This document shows positions 34,454-44,635 of a DNA stretch of 64,000 bases, in pieces (the stretch's first letter is position 1; the number at the start of each line of letters is the position of its first letter). This stretch comes from Pseudoxanthomonas sp. SE1 (GTDB lineage: Bacteria; Pseudomonadota; Gammaproteobacteria; Xanthomonadales; Xanthomonadaceae), in assembly GCF_029542205.1 (NCBI RefSeq), contig NZ_CP113783.1, positions 4,145,001 through 4,209,000 of the forward strand, written 5' to 3'. Made by a program: the position numbers and the translations under genes. The notes below the pieces were generated by a model. The model did no database searches. It had not been told where the DNA came from and was given only the letters and a program-made list of their open reading frames with translations.

Positions 34454-35191
34454 TCATTCCTGACCCAGGTCATACAGATCTATTCTGACTCGCGTGACGC
34501 CTTGTCTCCATAAGTGCGTAGTCTTGTGCTCGGGAAAGTCGTTGCAAATGAAAAGCGTGTCGCCGATACGCTTATCTGGCGGAATGCGATGGCACCGAAC
34601 CTCCACCGGGATAGTCTCATCTGCATTGCTCAGGCGCCTGCTGCGCTCCTCCGTACATCGGGGATGGCCAGGCTCGCAGCGCGGCGCTGTGTCGTCCTTG
34701 CCCCTGATATCACCAACAACCAGTTGTCCGCCGCCAAGCAGCCCCTTGTGGGTCCACTCAAGCTCGGCAGGCTTTACGATGATCAGCGTGCCTGCATCGA
34801 TGTTCCATCCACATCGCCCCGGCAGGTAGCGGTCCACCACCAGATCCGCTTCCCACGTCTCCCCCTTGCGAACCGGGTAGATGTCGTAGGAGAACGCCTT
34901 TTCACCGCCTCCCTCCCAGAAGCCAGCATGATTCCAGCAGCCGCCTTCGCGATTGGTGGACAGGAAAGCGACGCGGAAACGGAAGTCGAGCGTCTCTGGC
35001 GCACGGCCATACAGTCGGACGACGTGCGCCGGATAGGGATTCAGCGGCGGATCGGATGGCTCCACCTTCGACGGCGCGACGATGCGGCCGACCGGTCCTG
35101 CGGTCTGGCAGGCTGCCAGCAGCGGCAACAATAATAGGGTCAGCGCTGCGGCCCTGGCGGCGGCATTTCGGTCCTGCTTGCACACTGACAC
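34454..35191 (-). CDS. Lipoprotein, candidate immunity protein for the lipase
   Basis: 245 residues from a GTG at 35191 with AAGGAGG upstream. A hydrophobic signal ends in L25-A-A-C28, a lipobox, so it is probably acylated and in the periplasm, where a lipase arriving from a neighbour would act. The mature part is beta-rich with several Cys (GGCWNHAGFWEGG, GRCGWNIDAG, PRCEPGHPRC, VRCHRI, ICNDFPEHKTT). No known domain is recognised. The immunity role is inferred from position before the lipase gene and from known lipoprotein immunity partners in this family. Confidence 0.6.
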   Translation of the reverse strand: MSVCKQDRNAAARAAALTLLLLPLLAACQTAGPVGRIVAPSKVEPSDPPLNPYPAHVVRLYGRAPETLDFRFRVAFLSTNREGGCWNHAGFWEGGGEKAFSYDIYPVRKGETWEADLVVDRYLPGRCGWNIDAGTLIIVKPAELEWTHKGLLGGGQLVVGDIRGKDDTAPRCEPGHPRCTEERSRRLSNADETIPVEVRCHRIPPDKRIGDTLFICNDFPEHKTTHLWRQGVTRVRIDLYDLGQE

Positions 35192-35214
35192 GTGGAACCT
35201 CCTTGTCGCGTACA

Positions 35215-35231
35215 GGCCGGACGGTCCGGCC
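35215..35231. promoter_or_regulatory. Perfect palindrome upstream of the lipoprotein/lipase pair
   Basis: GGCCGGAC-G-GTCCGGCC (8-bp arms, one-base centre) lies 24 bp upstream of the lipoprotein start. It could be an operator or a transcript hairpin; there is no evidence to choose. Confidence 0.35.
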
Positions 35232-35413
35232 GTGCGGAGTGACGTATTACCTCATCTGCCTTGGTGCATGCGTGAACATGGTCGCAGCGCTCTCTTCCTC
35301 CTGTTCTCCTCGCCGCAGCGAAGCGGACAGGGACATTCCTGGCGACCCCGGCTTCGGGGCGTCGGACGCCGTGCACCGCGATGCCGGAAAGTTAACCCAT
35401 GCGCCCACAAAAA

Positions 35414-35469
35414 GTTGCCGTTGCAACCAACAAGTGGCGCTCAAAAGGTGTTGTTGCGGCGTCGCAACA
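35414..35469. promoter_or_regulatory. Two GTTGC-N4-GCAAC palindromes upstream of gltB
   Basis: GTTGCCGTTGCAAC (35414-35427) and TGTTGCGGCGTCGCAACA (35452-35469) are palindromes with the same GTTGC arms and 4-base loops, with centres exactly 40 bp apart, about 90-150 bp before gltB. They are good candidates for a dimeric regulator of glutamate synthase. The rest of the 369-bp divergent gap (35192-35560) shows only the palindrome at 35215 and no clear sigma-70 promoter. Confidence 0.5.
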
Positions 35470-35560
35470 TCTATGGTCTAGTCGGATTTCCGGTGACATT
35501 TCGAAGTGCCGCTGCGCGGGCAGGGCACGGTGTCGCCGTCACTCCGGTTTGAGGCAAGAC

Positions 35561-38500
35561 ATGGCCCCTCGCAATCGCCAAGGCGGCTTTGACCAGGGTC
35601 TTTACGACCCGAACGACGAACGCGACGCCTGCGGCTTCGGCATGATCGCGCAACTCGACGACCAGCCCTCGCGCGCGCTCGTCGATACCGCCATTGCCGC
35701 GCTCTCGCGCATGACCCATCGCGGCGGCGTCGCCGCCGACGGGCTGACCGGCGATGGCTGCGGCCTGCTGATCCGCAAACCGGATGCTTTCCTGCGCGCG
35801 CTGGCCGCTGAATCCAGCATCGCGCTGGGCGAGCGCTTCGCTTCCGGCCTGGTCTTCCTGCCGCACGACGACGCGCTCGCCGCGCAGTGCCGCGCCACGC
35901 TGGAAGCCGAACTGTTCCGCACCGGCGTGGCGGTGAAAGGCTGGCGCGTGCCGCCGACCAACGACGCGGTGTGCGGGCAACTGGCCAAGGACACGCTGCC
36001 GCGCATCGAACAGCTGTATGTCGACGCGGGCGCCGAGCAGGGCGACGACGACTTCACGCTGGCGTTGTTCCTCGCCCGTCGCCGCAGCGAACAGCAGCTG
36101 CGTACTTCCGTGCCGGATTTCTATGTGGTGACGCTGTCGCCGCATGCGATCGGCTACAAGGGCATGGTGCTGCCCGACAAGCTGTCGACCTTCTACCCCG
36201 ACCTGCAGCGCGCCGAGCTGGCCAGCAGCGCGGTGGTCTTCCACCAGCGCTTCTCGACCAACACGCTGCCGCGCTGGCCGCTGGCGCACCCGTTCCGCCT
36301 GCTGGCGCACAACGGCGAGATCAACACCATCGAGGGCAACCGCCGCTGGGCGCAGGCGCGCAGCAAGGTGTGGAAGACGCCGCGCTTCGACATCGCCGAG
36401 TTCGATCCGGTCATCTCGATGCACGGCTCCGATTCGCAGAGCCTGGACAACATGCTGGAACTGCTCGTCGCCGGTGGCATGGAGCTGATCCAGGCGCTGC
36501 GCATCCTGGTGCCGCCGGCCACGCAGTCGCTGGAATTCAAGGACGCCGACCTGGCCGCGTTCTACGAGTTCTACGGCCTCAACACCGAACCGTGGGACGG
36601 TCCGGCCGGCATCGTCTCGATGGACGCGCGCTACGCCGCATGCACGCTCGACCGCAACGGCCTGCGCCCCGCGCGCTGGATGCTGACCAGCGACCGCCAC
36701 TTCATCGTCGCCAGCGAAGCCGGCGTGTGGGAAGTGCCGGCCGAGCGCGTGACCCGCAAGGGCAAGCTCGGCCCGGGCGAGATGATGGCCATCGACCTCA
36801 AGCGTGGCGACCTGCTGGACAGCGAGGCGGTGGACCGCATCAACCGCGGTCGCGCGCCGTACAAGCAATGGCTGCACCAGGGCGTCACCTACCTGCAGAC
36901 CGAGCTGATCGATCCGTCGCTGACCGATGCGCCGTTCGACGAGAAGACGCTGCGCGGCTACCACAAGCTGTTCCAGCTGACGTCGGAGGAAGTCGAAGGC
37001 GTGCTCCGCCCGCTGGCGGAGACCGAGCAGGAAGCCACCGGCTCGATGGGCGACGACACGCCGATGGCCGTGCTGAGCCGACAGACGCGTCCGCTGTACG
37101 ACTACTTCCGCCAGGCGTTCGCGCAGGTCACCAACCCGCCGATCGATCCCCTGCGCGAAGACTGCGTGATGTCGCTGACCACCCAGCTGGGACGGGAGAC
37201 CAACATCTTCCACGCCGGGCCGGAAACTGTGCACCACATCATCCTCAATTCGCCGGTGCTGTCCCAGCGCAAGCTGCGGCAGATCGTGAAGATGGCGCCG
37301 TACGACCAGAAGCACCGCTACATCGACCTGTCGTACGACCCCGCGGAAGGCATGAAGGCCGCCATCGAGCGCATCAGCGCCGAGGTGGCGCAGGCCGCAC
37401 GCGAGGGCATGGTGATGGTGGTGCTGAGCGACCGCCGCCCGCAGCAGGGCCGGCCGATGGTGCACGCCCTGCTCGCCACCGGCGCGGTGCACCACCACCT
37501 GTGCCGCGAAGGCCTGCGCTGCGACGTCAACCTGATCGTCGAAACCGGCACTGCGCGCGACCCGCACCACATCGCCTGCCTGATCGGCGTGGGCGCCACC
37601 GCCGTGTATCCGTACCTCGCCTACCAGACGCTGTTCGACCTGGGCCGGCGCGGCATCCTGCAGATCAAGAAAGGCGGCGAGCAGGCGCAAATCGGCCGCA
37701 GCTACCGCAAGGGCATCTACAAGGGCCTGTCCAAGATCATCTCGAAGATGGGCATCTGCACCATCAGCAGCTACCGCGGCGCGCAGCTGTTCGAGATCGT
37801 CGGGCTGGATCCGGAGGTCGTCGACCTCTGCTTCGCCGAAACGCCGTCGCGCATCGGCGGCGTCGGCTTCGAACGGCTCGACCTGGAAGCCCGCCAGCTG
37901 GAAGCGCGCGCCTGGAACGACCGCGAGTCGCCCGAAGTCGGTGGCCTGCTGAAGTACGTGCACGGCGGCGAGTACCACATGTACAACCCGGACGTGGTGA
38001 TGACGCTGCAGCGCGCGACGCGCACCGGTGAAGCGCGCGACTGGCACGCCTATGCCGACGCGGTGAACTCGCGGCCGCCCTCGGCGCTGCGCGACCTGCT
38101 GCAGTTGAAGAAGGCCGACACACCGACGCCGCTGACCGAGGTGGCCGACGCCTCCGACCTGCTGCGCCGCTTCGACACCGCGGCGATCTCGCTCGGCGCA
38201 CTGTCGCCCGAGGCGCACGAGGCGCTCGCCATCGCGATGAACCGCCTCGGCGGCCGCAGCAACTCCGGTGAGGGCGGCGAAGACCCCGCGCGCTACGGCA
38301 CCGAGAAGCGCAGCAAGATCAAGCAGGTCGCTTCCGGCCGCTTCGGCGTGACGCCGGAGTACCTGGTCAATGCCGAAGTGCTGCAGATCAAGGTCGCACA
38401 GGGCGCCAAGCCCGGCGAAGGCGGCCAGCTGCCCGGCCACAAGGTCAACGAGCTGATCGCGCGGCTCCGCTACGCCAAGCCCGGCATCGGCCTGATCTCG

Positions 38501-40033
38501 CCACCGCCGCACCACGACATCTATTCGATCGAAGACCTCGCGCAGCTGATCTTCGACCTCAAGCAGGTCAACCCGACCGCGCTGGTGTCGGTGAAGCTGG
38601 TGTCGCACGCAGGCGTGGGCACCATTGCCGCGGGCGTGGTGAAGGCGGGCGCGGACCTGATCACCATCTCCGGCCATGACGGCGGCACCGGCGCCAGCCC
38701 GGTGAGCTCGATCCGGTATGCCGGCGTGCCATGGGAACTCGGCGTCGCCGAAGCGCACCACGCGCTGGTGGTGAACCAGCTGCGCGACCGCACCGTGCTG
38801 CAGACCGACGGCGGCCTGAAGACCGGCCTGGACGTGGTCAAGGCGGCGCTGCTGGGCGCCGACAGCTTCGGCTTCGGCACCGGCCCGATGATCGTGCTGG
38901 GTTGCAAGTACCTGCGCATCTGCCACCTCAACAACTGCGCCACCGGCGTGGCCACGCAGGACGAGCGCCTGCGCACGCAGTACTTCACAGGCCTGCCCGA
39001 GCGCGTGGAGAACTTCTTCCGCCTGCTGTCCGAGGAAGTGCGGCAGTGGCTGTCGTACCTGGGCGCGCGCTCGCTGGACGAGATCGTCGGTCGCACCGAC
39101 CTGCTGCAGCAGATCGAGGTGTCGCCGCGGGAAGGCGTCAACATCGACCTGTCGCGCCTGTTGAAGGGCGCAAAGGTCGACAGCAGCACCTGCGCTGCGC
39201 AGCGTCTGTACGAGTCGCCGGACAGCCTGGCCACCCAGTTGGACGGCCTGCTCGCCGAACCGATCCGCAGGAAGAGCGGCGGCGACCATCGCTTCCTGAT
39301 CCACAACACCGACCGCAGCATCGGCACGCGCCTGTCCGGCACCATCGCGCGCGTACATGGCAACCACGGCATGGCCGACGCACCGTTGAACCTGCGCTTC
39401 CGCGGCAGTGCCGGCCAGAGCTTCGGCGCATTCAACGCCGGCGGCCTGCTGATGGAGCTGGAAGGCGAAGCCAACGACTACGTGGGCAAGGGCATGGCCG
39501 GCGGCCGGCTGGTCGTGCGTCCGCCGCGCGGCGCGCGGTTCGAGGCACGCAACACGCCGATCATCGGTAACACCTGCCTGTACGGCGCCACCGGCGGCGA
39601 GCTGTTCGCAGCCGGACGTGCCGGCGAGCGATTCGGCGTGCGCAACTCCGGCGCGCTGGCGGTGATCGAAGGCGCGGGCGACCACTGCTGCGAGTACATG
39701 ACCGACGGCATCGTGCTGGTGCTCGGCAAGGTGGGCCTGAACTTCGGCGCCGGCTTCACCGGGGGCCTGGCCTACGTGCTCGACCTGGACCGCGATTTCG
39801 TCGACCGCTACAACCACGAACTCATCGACATCCACCGCATCAGCCCGGAAGGCTTCGAAAGCCACCGCCAGCACCTGCACACGCTGATCAGCCGCCATCG
39901 CGAACTGACCGGCAGCATCTGGGCGCAGCAGATCCTGGACGAGTTCCGCGACTACGTGGGCAAGTTCTGGCTGGTGAAGCCGAAGGCCGCGAGCATCGAT
40001 TCGTTGAACGAGACCTTGAGGCGCGCGGCATGA
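35561..40033 (+). CDS. gltB: Glutamate synthase (NADPH) large chain
   Basis: Converts glutamine plus 2-oxoglutarate to two glutamates with GltD. 1490 residues, usual length. The ATG at 35561 gives a 23-residue propeptide before Cys24 (DERDA-CGFGMIAQL), the Ntn glutaminase nucleophile freed by processing. Next come the glutaminase domain, the central domain, the FMN/2-oxoglutarate synthase domain (GGRSNSGEGGEDPARYG, ISGHDGGTGASP) with the 3Fe-4S cysteines near residue 1115 (CKYLRICHLNNCATG), and the beta-helix GXGXG domain (GNTCLYGATGGELFAAGRAGERF). gltD follows. Possibly controlled through the two upstream palindromes. Confidence 0.98.
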   Translation: MAPRNRQGGFDQGLYDPNDERDACGFGMIAQLDDQPSRALVDTAIAALSRMTHRGGVAADGLTGDGCGLLIRKPDAFLRALAAESSIALGERFASGLVFLPHDDALAAQCRATLEAELFRTGVAVKGWRVPPTNDAVCGQLAKDTLPRIEQLYVDAGAEQGDDDFTLALFLARRRSEQQLRTSVPDFYVVTLSPHAIGYKGMVLPDKLSTFYPDLQRAELASSAVVFHQRFSTNTLPRWPLAHPFRLLAHNGEINTIEGNRRWAQARSKVWKTPRFDIAEFDPVISMHGSDSQSLDNMLELLVAGGMELIQALRILVPPATQSLEFKDADLAAFYEFYGLNTEPWDGPAGIVSMDARYAACTLDRNGLRPARWMLTSDRHFIVASEAGVWEVPAERVTRKGKLGPGEMMAIDLKRGDLLDSEAVDRINRGRAPYKQWLHQGVTYLQTELIDPSLTDAPFDEKTLRGYHKLFQLTSEEVEGVLRPLAETEQEATGSMGDDTPMAVLSRQTRPLYDYFRQAFAQVTNPPIDPLREDCVMSLTTQLGRETNIFHAGPETVHHIILNSPVLSQRKLRQIVKMAPYDQKHRYIDLSYDPAEGMKAAIERISAEVAQAAREGMVMVVLSDRRPQQGRPMVHALLATGAVHHHLCREGLRCDVNLIVETGTARDPHHIACLIGVGATAVYPYLAYQTLFDLGRRGILQIKKGGEQAQIGRSYRKGIYKGLSKIISKMGICTISSYRGAQLFEIVGLDPEVVDLCFAETPSRIGGVGFERLDLEARQLEARAWNDRESPEVGGLLKYVHGGEYHMYNPDVVMTLQRATRTGEARDWHAYADAVNSRPPSALRDLLQLKKADTPTPLTEVADASDLLRRFDTAAISLGALSPEAHEALAIAMNRLGGRSNSGEGGEDPARYGTEKRSKIKQVASGRFGVTPEYLVNAEVLQIKVAQGAKPGEGGQLPGHKVNELIARLRYAKPGIGLISPPPHHDIYSIEDLAQLIFDLKQVNPTALVSVKLVSHAGVGTIAAGVVKAGADLITISGHDGGTGASPVSSIRYAGVPWELGVAEAHHALVVNQLRDRTVLQTDGGLKTGLDVVKAALLGADSFGFGTGPMIVLGCKYLRICHLNNCATGVATQDERLRTQYFTGLPERVENFFRLLSEEVRQWLSYLGARSLDEIVGRTDLLQQIEVSPREGVNIDLSRLLKGAKVDSSTCAAQRLYESPDSLATQLDGLLAEPIRRKSGGDHRFLIHNTDRSIGTRLSGTIARVHGNHGMADAPLNLRFRGSAGQSFGAFNAGGLLMELEGEANDYVGKGMAGGRLVVRPPRGARFEARNTPIIGNTCLYGATGGELFAAGRAGERFGVRNSGALAVIEGAGDHCCEYMTDGIVLVLGKVGLNFGAGFTGGLAYVLDLDRDFVDRYNHELIDIHRISPEGFESHRQHLHTLISRHRELTGSIWAQQILDEFRDYVGKFWLVKPKAASIDSLNETLRRAA

Positions 40034-40056
40034 GTGCGCGCCGGTGCCCGGGACTC

Positions 40057-41773
<1,717 letters not shown>

Positions 41774-41809
41774 GCTAGACTCGCCGCTCACCTTCCACAC
41801 GATCCGCCC

Positions 41810-42697
41810 ATGCGCCTCGGCCTTGCCGCCAACCGCCTGCATCACCACACCGAGGACGCCGCGCTGTTCCGCTGGCTGCGCGCCAGCGAATCCGGCATCC
41901 GCGAACTGCAGTTGGGCCTGCATGCCGTCGGACGCACGCACGATGCGATTGCGGCTGCCGGCATGCTGCGCGGCTACGACGGACTCAGGCGCTATCCCTA
42001 CGGCCGCGATGGCGGGTTGATGAAGCTGGTGGCGGAAGTCGTCGGGCTGGAAGGCGCGGAACGGAATCTCGATGGCGCGATCTACTTCATCGATCCCGTG
42101 GATCCGTCCTCGATCTTCCCCGAAGCCGTGGCGCTGAAGCGGCAGTGCGTCATCCACGGCAAGCCGTTCCTTTCCACCGTGGCGTCGGCACGCGACTGGG
42201 TCGAGATGGAGCGCATCCACGCCGGTTTCGCACCGGACCGCGGGGCGGACCGCTTCCATGCACTGGAAACGCAGACGCTGGCCCTGATCGCGCACGATGC
42301 GATGAAACCGCAGATGGTCGCGTTCGTCGGCGATCATTTCGACGTGCTGTCGCGTTTCGCCCACCGCATGGCCACCGGCACCACCGGCCAGCAACTCAAT
42401 GAACTGGCGTGGAGCCGCGGTTGGCCAACCGATACGCCGTGGGTGGAGCGCTTCCAGAGCGGCCCGCTGGGCGGCGACGCGCAGATCGCCGATCGCGTGC
42501 TGGAACACCGCTGCCAGCGCGTGATCTTCTTCGAGAACCCGCATGTCGCGCGCCAGCACGAGGCCGACATCCAGCTGCTGGAGCGCGCCGTCACCACCGT
42601 AACCGACGAGGCCGTGTGCACGACGTCGCTGGCCGTGGCCAGGCGATGGTGTGAGGCGGTAACCAAGCGCCGCCTCGCTGTTGTGGGAGCGACGTAA
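41810..42697 (+). CDS. Methylglyoxal synthase-like protein with two tandem MGS domains
   Basis: 295 residues, about twice E. coli MgsA (152). The C-terminal copy (about 155-285) has the full active site: LIAHDAMK, ATGTTG, SGPLGGD223AQIADRV, FFENPHVARQH250EAD253. This supports conversion of dihydroxyacetone phosphate to methylglyoxal, a phosphate-releasing bypass of lower glycolysis. The N-terminal copy (about 1-131) keeps the fold (YGRDGGLMKLVAEV, IYFIDPVDPSSIFPEAV, GKPFLSTVASARDW) but has lost the His-x-x-Asp pair, so it is probably regulatory or structural. The last residues (VVGAT) and the TAA stop come from a REP element. Confidence 0.8.
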   Translation: MRLGLAANRLHHHTEDAALFRWLRASESGIRELQLGLHAVGRTHDAIAAAGMLRGYDGLRRYPYGRDGGLMKLVAEVVGLEGAERNLDGAIYFIDPVDPSSIFPEAVALKRQCVIHGKPFLSTVASARDWVEMERIHAGFAPDRGADRFHALETQTLALIAHDAMKPQMVAFVGDHFDVLSRFAHRMATGTTGQQLNELAWSRGWPTDTPWVERFQSGPLGGDAQIADRVLEHRCQRVIFFENPHVARQHEADIQLLERAVTTVTDEAVCTTSLAVARRWCEAVTKRRLAVVGAT

Positions 42698-42798
42698 GTC
42701 GCGAAGGCGCGAGGCCTGTCGAGGCATGCCTGTTGGCCATCATGGGAATGACGATCGAAGTTGGTTGAGAAGGCGTTCGCGACTTACGTCGCTCCCAC
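42683..42798. repeat. REP pair, class GTGGGAGCGAC, supplying the stop codon of the mgsA-like gene
   Basis: Left GTGGGAGCGACGTAAGTCGC and inverted right GTGGGAGCGACGTAAGTCGC flank about 70 bp. The TAA stop (42695-42697) lies in the loop of the left palindrome. Confidence 0.85.
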
Positions 42799-42813
42799 AA
42801 GAGAAACGGCTCC

Positions 42814-43992
42814 ATGGACCCCCACCCACCCCGCCACCTGCTGAAAGACCTGTCCCTCTCCGCCATCGCCGCCGGCTTCGTCACCGTGCTGGTCGGCTTC
42901 GCCAGCTCCGCCGTCATCGTATTCCAGGCGGCCCAATCGCTGGGCGCCTCGCCGGCCGAGATCAGTTCCTGGATGTGGGCGCTGGGCCTGGGCATGGGAC
43001 TGACCTGCATCGGCTTGTCGCTGCGCTACCGCATGCCGGTGGTGACTGCGTGGTCCACGCCGGGGGCCGCCATGCTGATCAGCAGCGCGGCCGGGTTGCC
43101 GCTGTCGGATGCGATCGGTGCGTTCCTGCTGTCGGCGCTGTTGATCGCGGCCTGCGGCTTTTCGGGTTTCTTCGAACGGATGATCAGCCGCATCCCGGTG
43201 TCGCTGGCGTCGGGCATGTTGGCCGGCGTGCTGCTGCGCTTCGGCCTGGAGGCGTTTGGCGCGATGAAGACGCAACTGGGCATGGTGCTGACGATGTTCG
43301 TCGTCTACCTGCTCGCGCGCCGCCTGCTGCCGCGCTATGCGGTGATCCTGACCTTGCTCGTCGGCATCGCCTTCGCGGCCGGGCTCGGATTGCTGCGTGT
43401 GGATGGGCTTTCGCTGGAACTGGCGAAGCCGATCTTCATCGCGCCCACCTTCTCGTTGGCCGCAGTGGTCGGCATCGCGCTCCCGTTGTTCATCGTGACC
43501 ATGGCCTCGCAGAACGTACCGGGCGTGGCGGTGATCCGTGCGTCCGGGTATGCGATCCCGATCTCGCCCGTGATCGGCTGGACCGGTGTCGCCAACCTGC
43601 TGCTGGCGCCGTTCGGCGCGTTCGCGTTGAACCTCGCCGCGATCACCGCCGCGATCTGCATGGGCCGCGAAGCGCACGAGGATGCCTCCCGGCGTTACGT
43701 GGCGGCCATCGCGGCCGGGGTGTTCTACGTCGTCGTCGGCCTGTTCGGTGCGACGGTGGCCGCGCTGTTCGCCGCGTTCCCGAAGGAACTGATCCTGGCG
43801 ATCGCCGGCATCGCGCTGTTGGGCACCATCGGCAACAGCCTTGCCGCCGCGCTGCGCGAGGAATCCGATCGCGAGCCGGCGCTGGTCACGTTTCTGGTGA
43901 CCGCATCCGGATTGTCGCTGGCAGGTATCGGATCGGCTTTCTGGGGACTGCTCGCCGGCGTGGCCGCGCTGCTGGTGTGGCGGCGCGCATAG
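42814..43992 (+). CDS. benE: BenE family benzoate/H+ symporter-like transporter
   Basis: 392 residues with 11-12 membrane helices. BenE family segments: DLSLSAIAAGFVTVLVGFASSAVIVFQAA (N-terminus), VVTAWSTPGAAMLISS (about 70-85, family signature), SQNVPGVAVIRASGY and a terminal helical bundle. BenE takes up benzoate by proton symport, but no benzoate catabolic genes are in the window, so substrate may differ. It lies directly behind the REP pair, with no close partner gene. Confidence 0.9.
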   Translation: MDPHPPRHLLKDLSLSAIAAGFVTVLVGFASSAVIVFQAAQSLGASPAEISSWMWALGLGMGLTCIGLSLRYRMPVVTAWSTPGAAMLISSAAGLPLSDAIGAFLLSALLIAACGFSGFFERMISRIPVSLASGMLAGVLLRFGLEAFGAMKTQLGMVLTMFVVYLLARRLLPRYAVILTLLVGIAFAAGLGLLRVDGLSLELAKPIFIAPTFSLAAVVGIALPLFIVTMASQNVPGVAVIRASGYAIPISPVIGWTGVANLLLAPFGAFALNLAAITAAICMGREAHEDASRRYVAAIAAGVFYVVVGLFGATVAALFAAFPKELILAIAGIALLGTIGNSLAAALREESDREPALVTFLVTASGLSLAGIGSAFWGLLAGVAALLVWRRA

Positions 43993-44124
43993 CGAGCGCC
44001 CGTGTTCGCGTGCCGCTCATGCAGGTGAAAGCGGCGTGGACTATTCAGTTTGAAGCCGTCGGATTCACCCGGGGGTGATGTGGGCGTGGGCAGGATCGCC
44101 GCTACACCCTTGCAGGAGAATCCC

Positions 44125-44583
44125 ATGCACACCACCCGCTACCGCCAGCACCTGTTGACCCTGGCCGCGCTTGCCGCCCTTTCCGGCACCGCCTTCGCGC
44201 AGGCGCCCGCGCCCACGGCCGGCAAGGACGCGCTGAAGGAGCCGCAGGTACGCGCGCTGCTGACCGAGAAGGGCTACACCAACATCGACGACCTCGATTT
44301 CGAGGACGGCCAGTGGGAGACCGATGCCACCAGCGCCAACGGTGACCGCGTCGATGTGCGCATCAATCCGGCCAGCGGCGACATCGTGGCGGAGAAGCTG
44401 GTGTCGAACCTGAGCGAGAACGACATCAAGGCCAAGCTGGCCGCCGCCGGTTACTCGAAGATCCACGATGTCGGCTTCGACGACGGCGTCTGGAAGGCCG
44501 AGGCCGAGCGGGCCGACGGCAACGATGTCGAGATCCACCTGGCCGCCAACACCGGCGAGGTCATCCACGTCGAGAACGATTGA
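44125..44583 (+). CDS. Exported PepSY-domain protein
   Basis: 152 residues with a Sec signal peptide (about 1-26, ending SGTAFAQ). Two PepSY-like repeats follow: VRALLTEKGYTNIDDLDFEDGQWETDATSANGD and IKAKLAAAGYSKIHDVGFDDGVWKAEAERADGN, with terminal EVIHVEND. PepSY proteins are periplasmic and often inhibit or chaperone proteases; the target is unknown. GCAGGAG lies 7-13 bases before the ATG. A bidirectional terminator follows. Confidence 0.85.
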   Translation: MHTTRYRQHLLTLAALAALSGTAFAQAPAPTAGKDALKEPQVRALLTEKGYTNIDDLDFEDGQWETDATSANGDRVDVRINPASGDIVAEKLVSNLSENDIKAKLAAAGYSKIHDVGFDDGVWKAEAERADGNDVEIHLAANTGEVIHVEND

Positions 44584-44604
44584 TCGACATCGTCTGCCCA
44601 CCAT

Positions 44605-44635
44605 GAAGAAGGCCGCCCGAGGGCGGCCTTCTTCT
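44605..44635. terminator. Bidirectional terminator between the PepSY and MFS genes
   Basis: GAAGAAGGCCGCCC-GA-GGGCGGCCTTCTTC, a 14-bp stem with T-rich flanks on both strands, placed between convergent genes. Confidence 0.9.
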
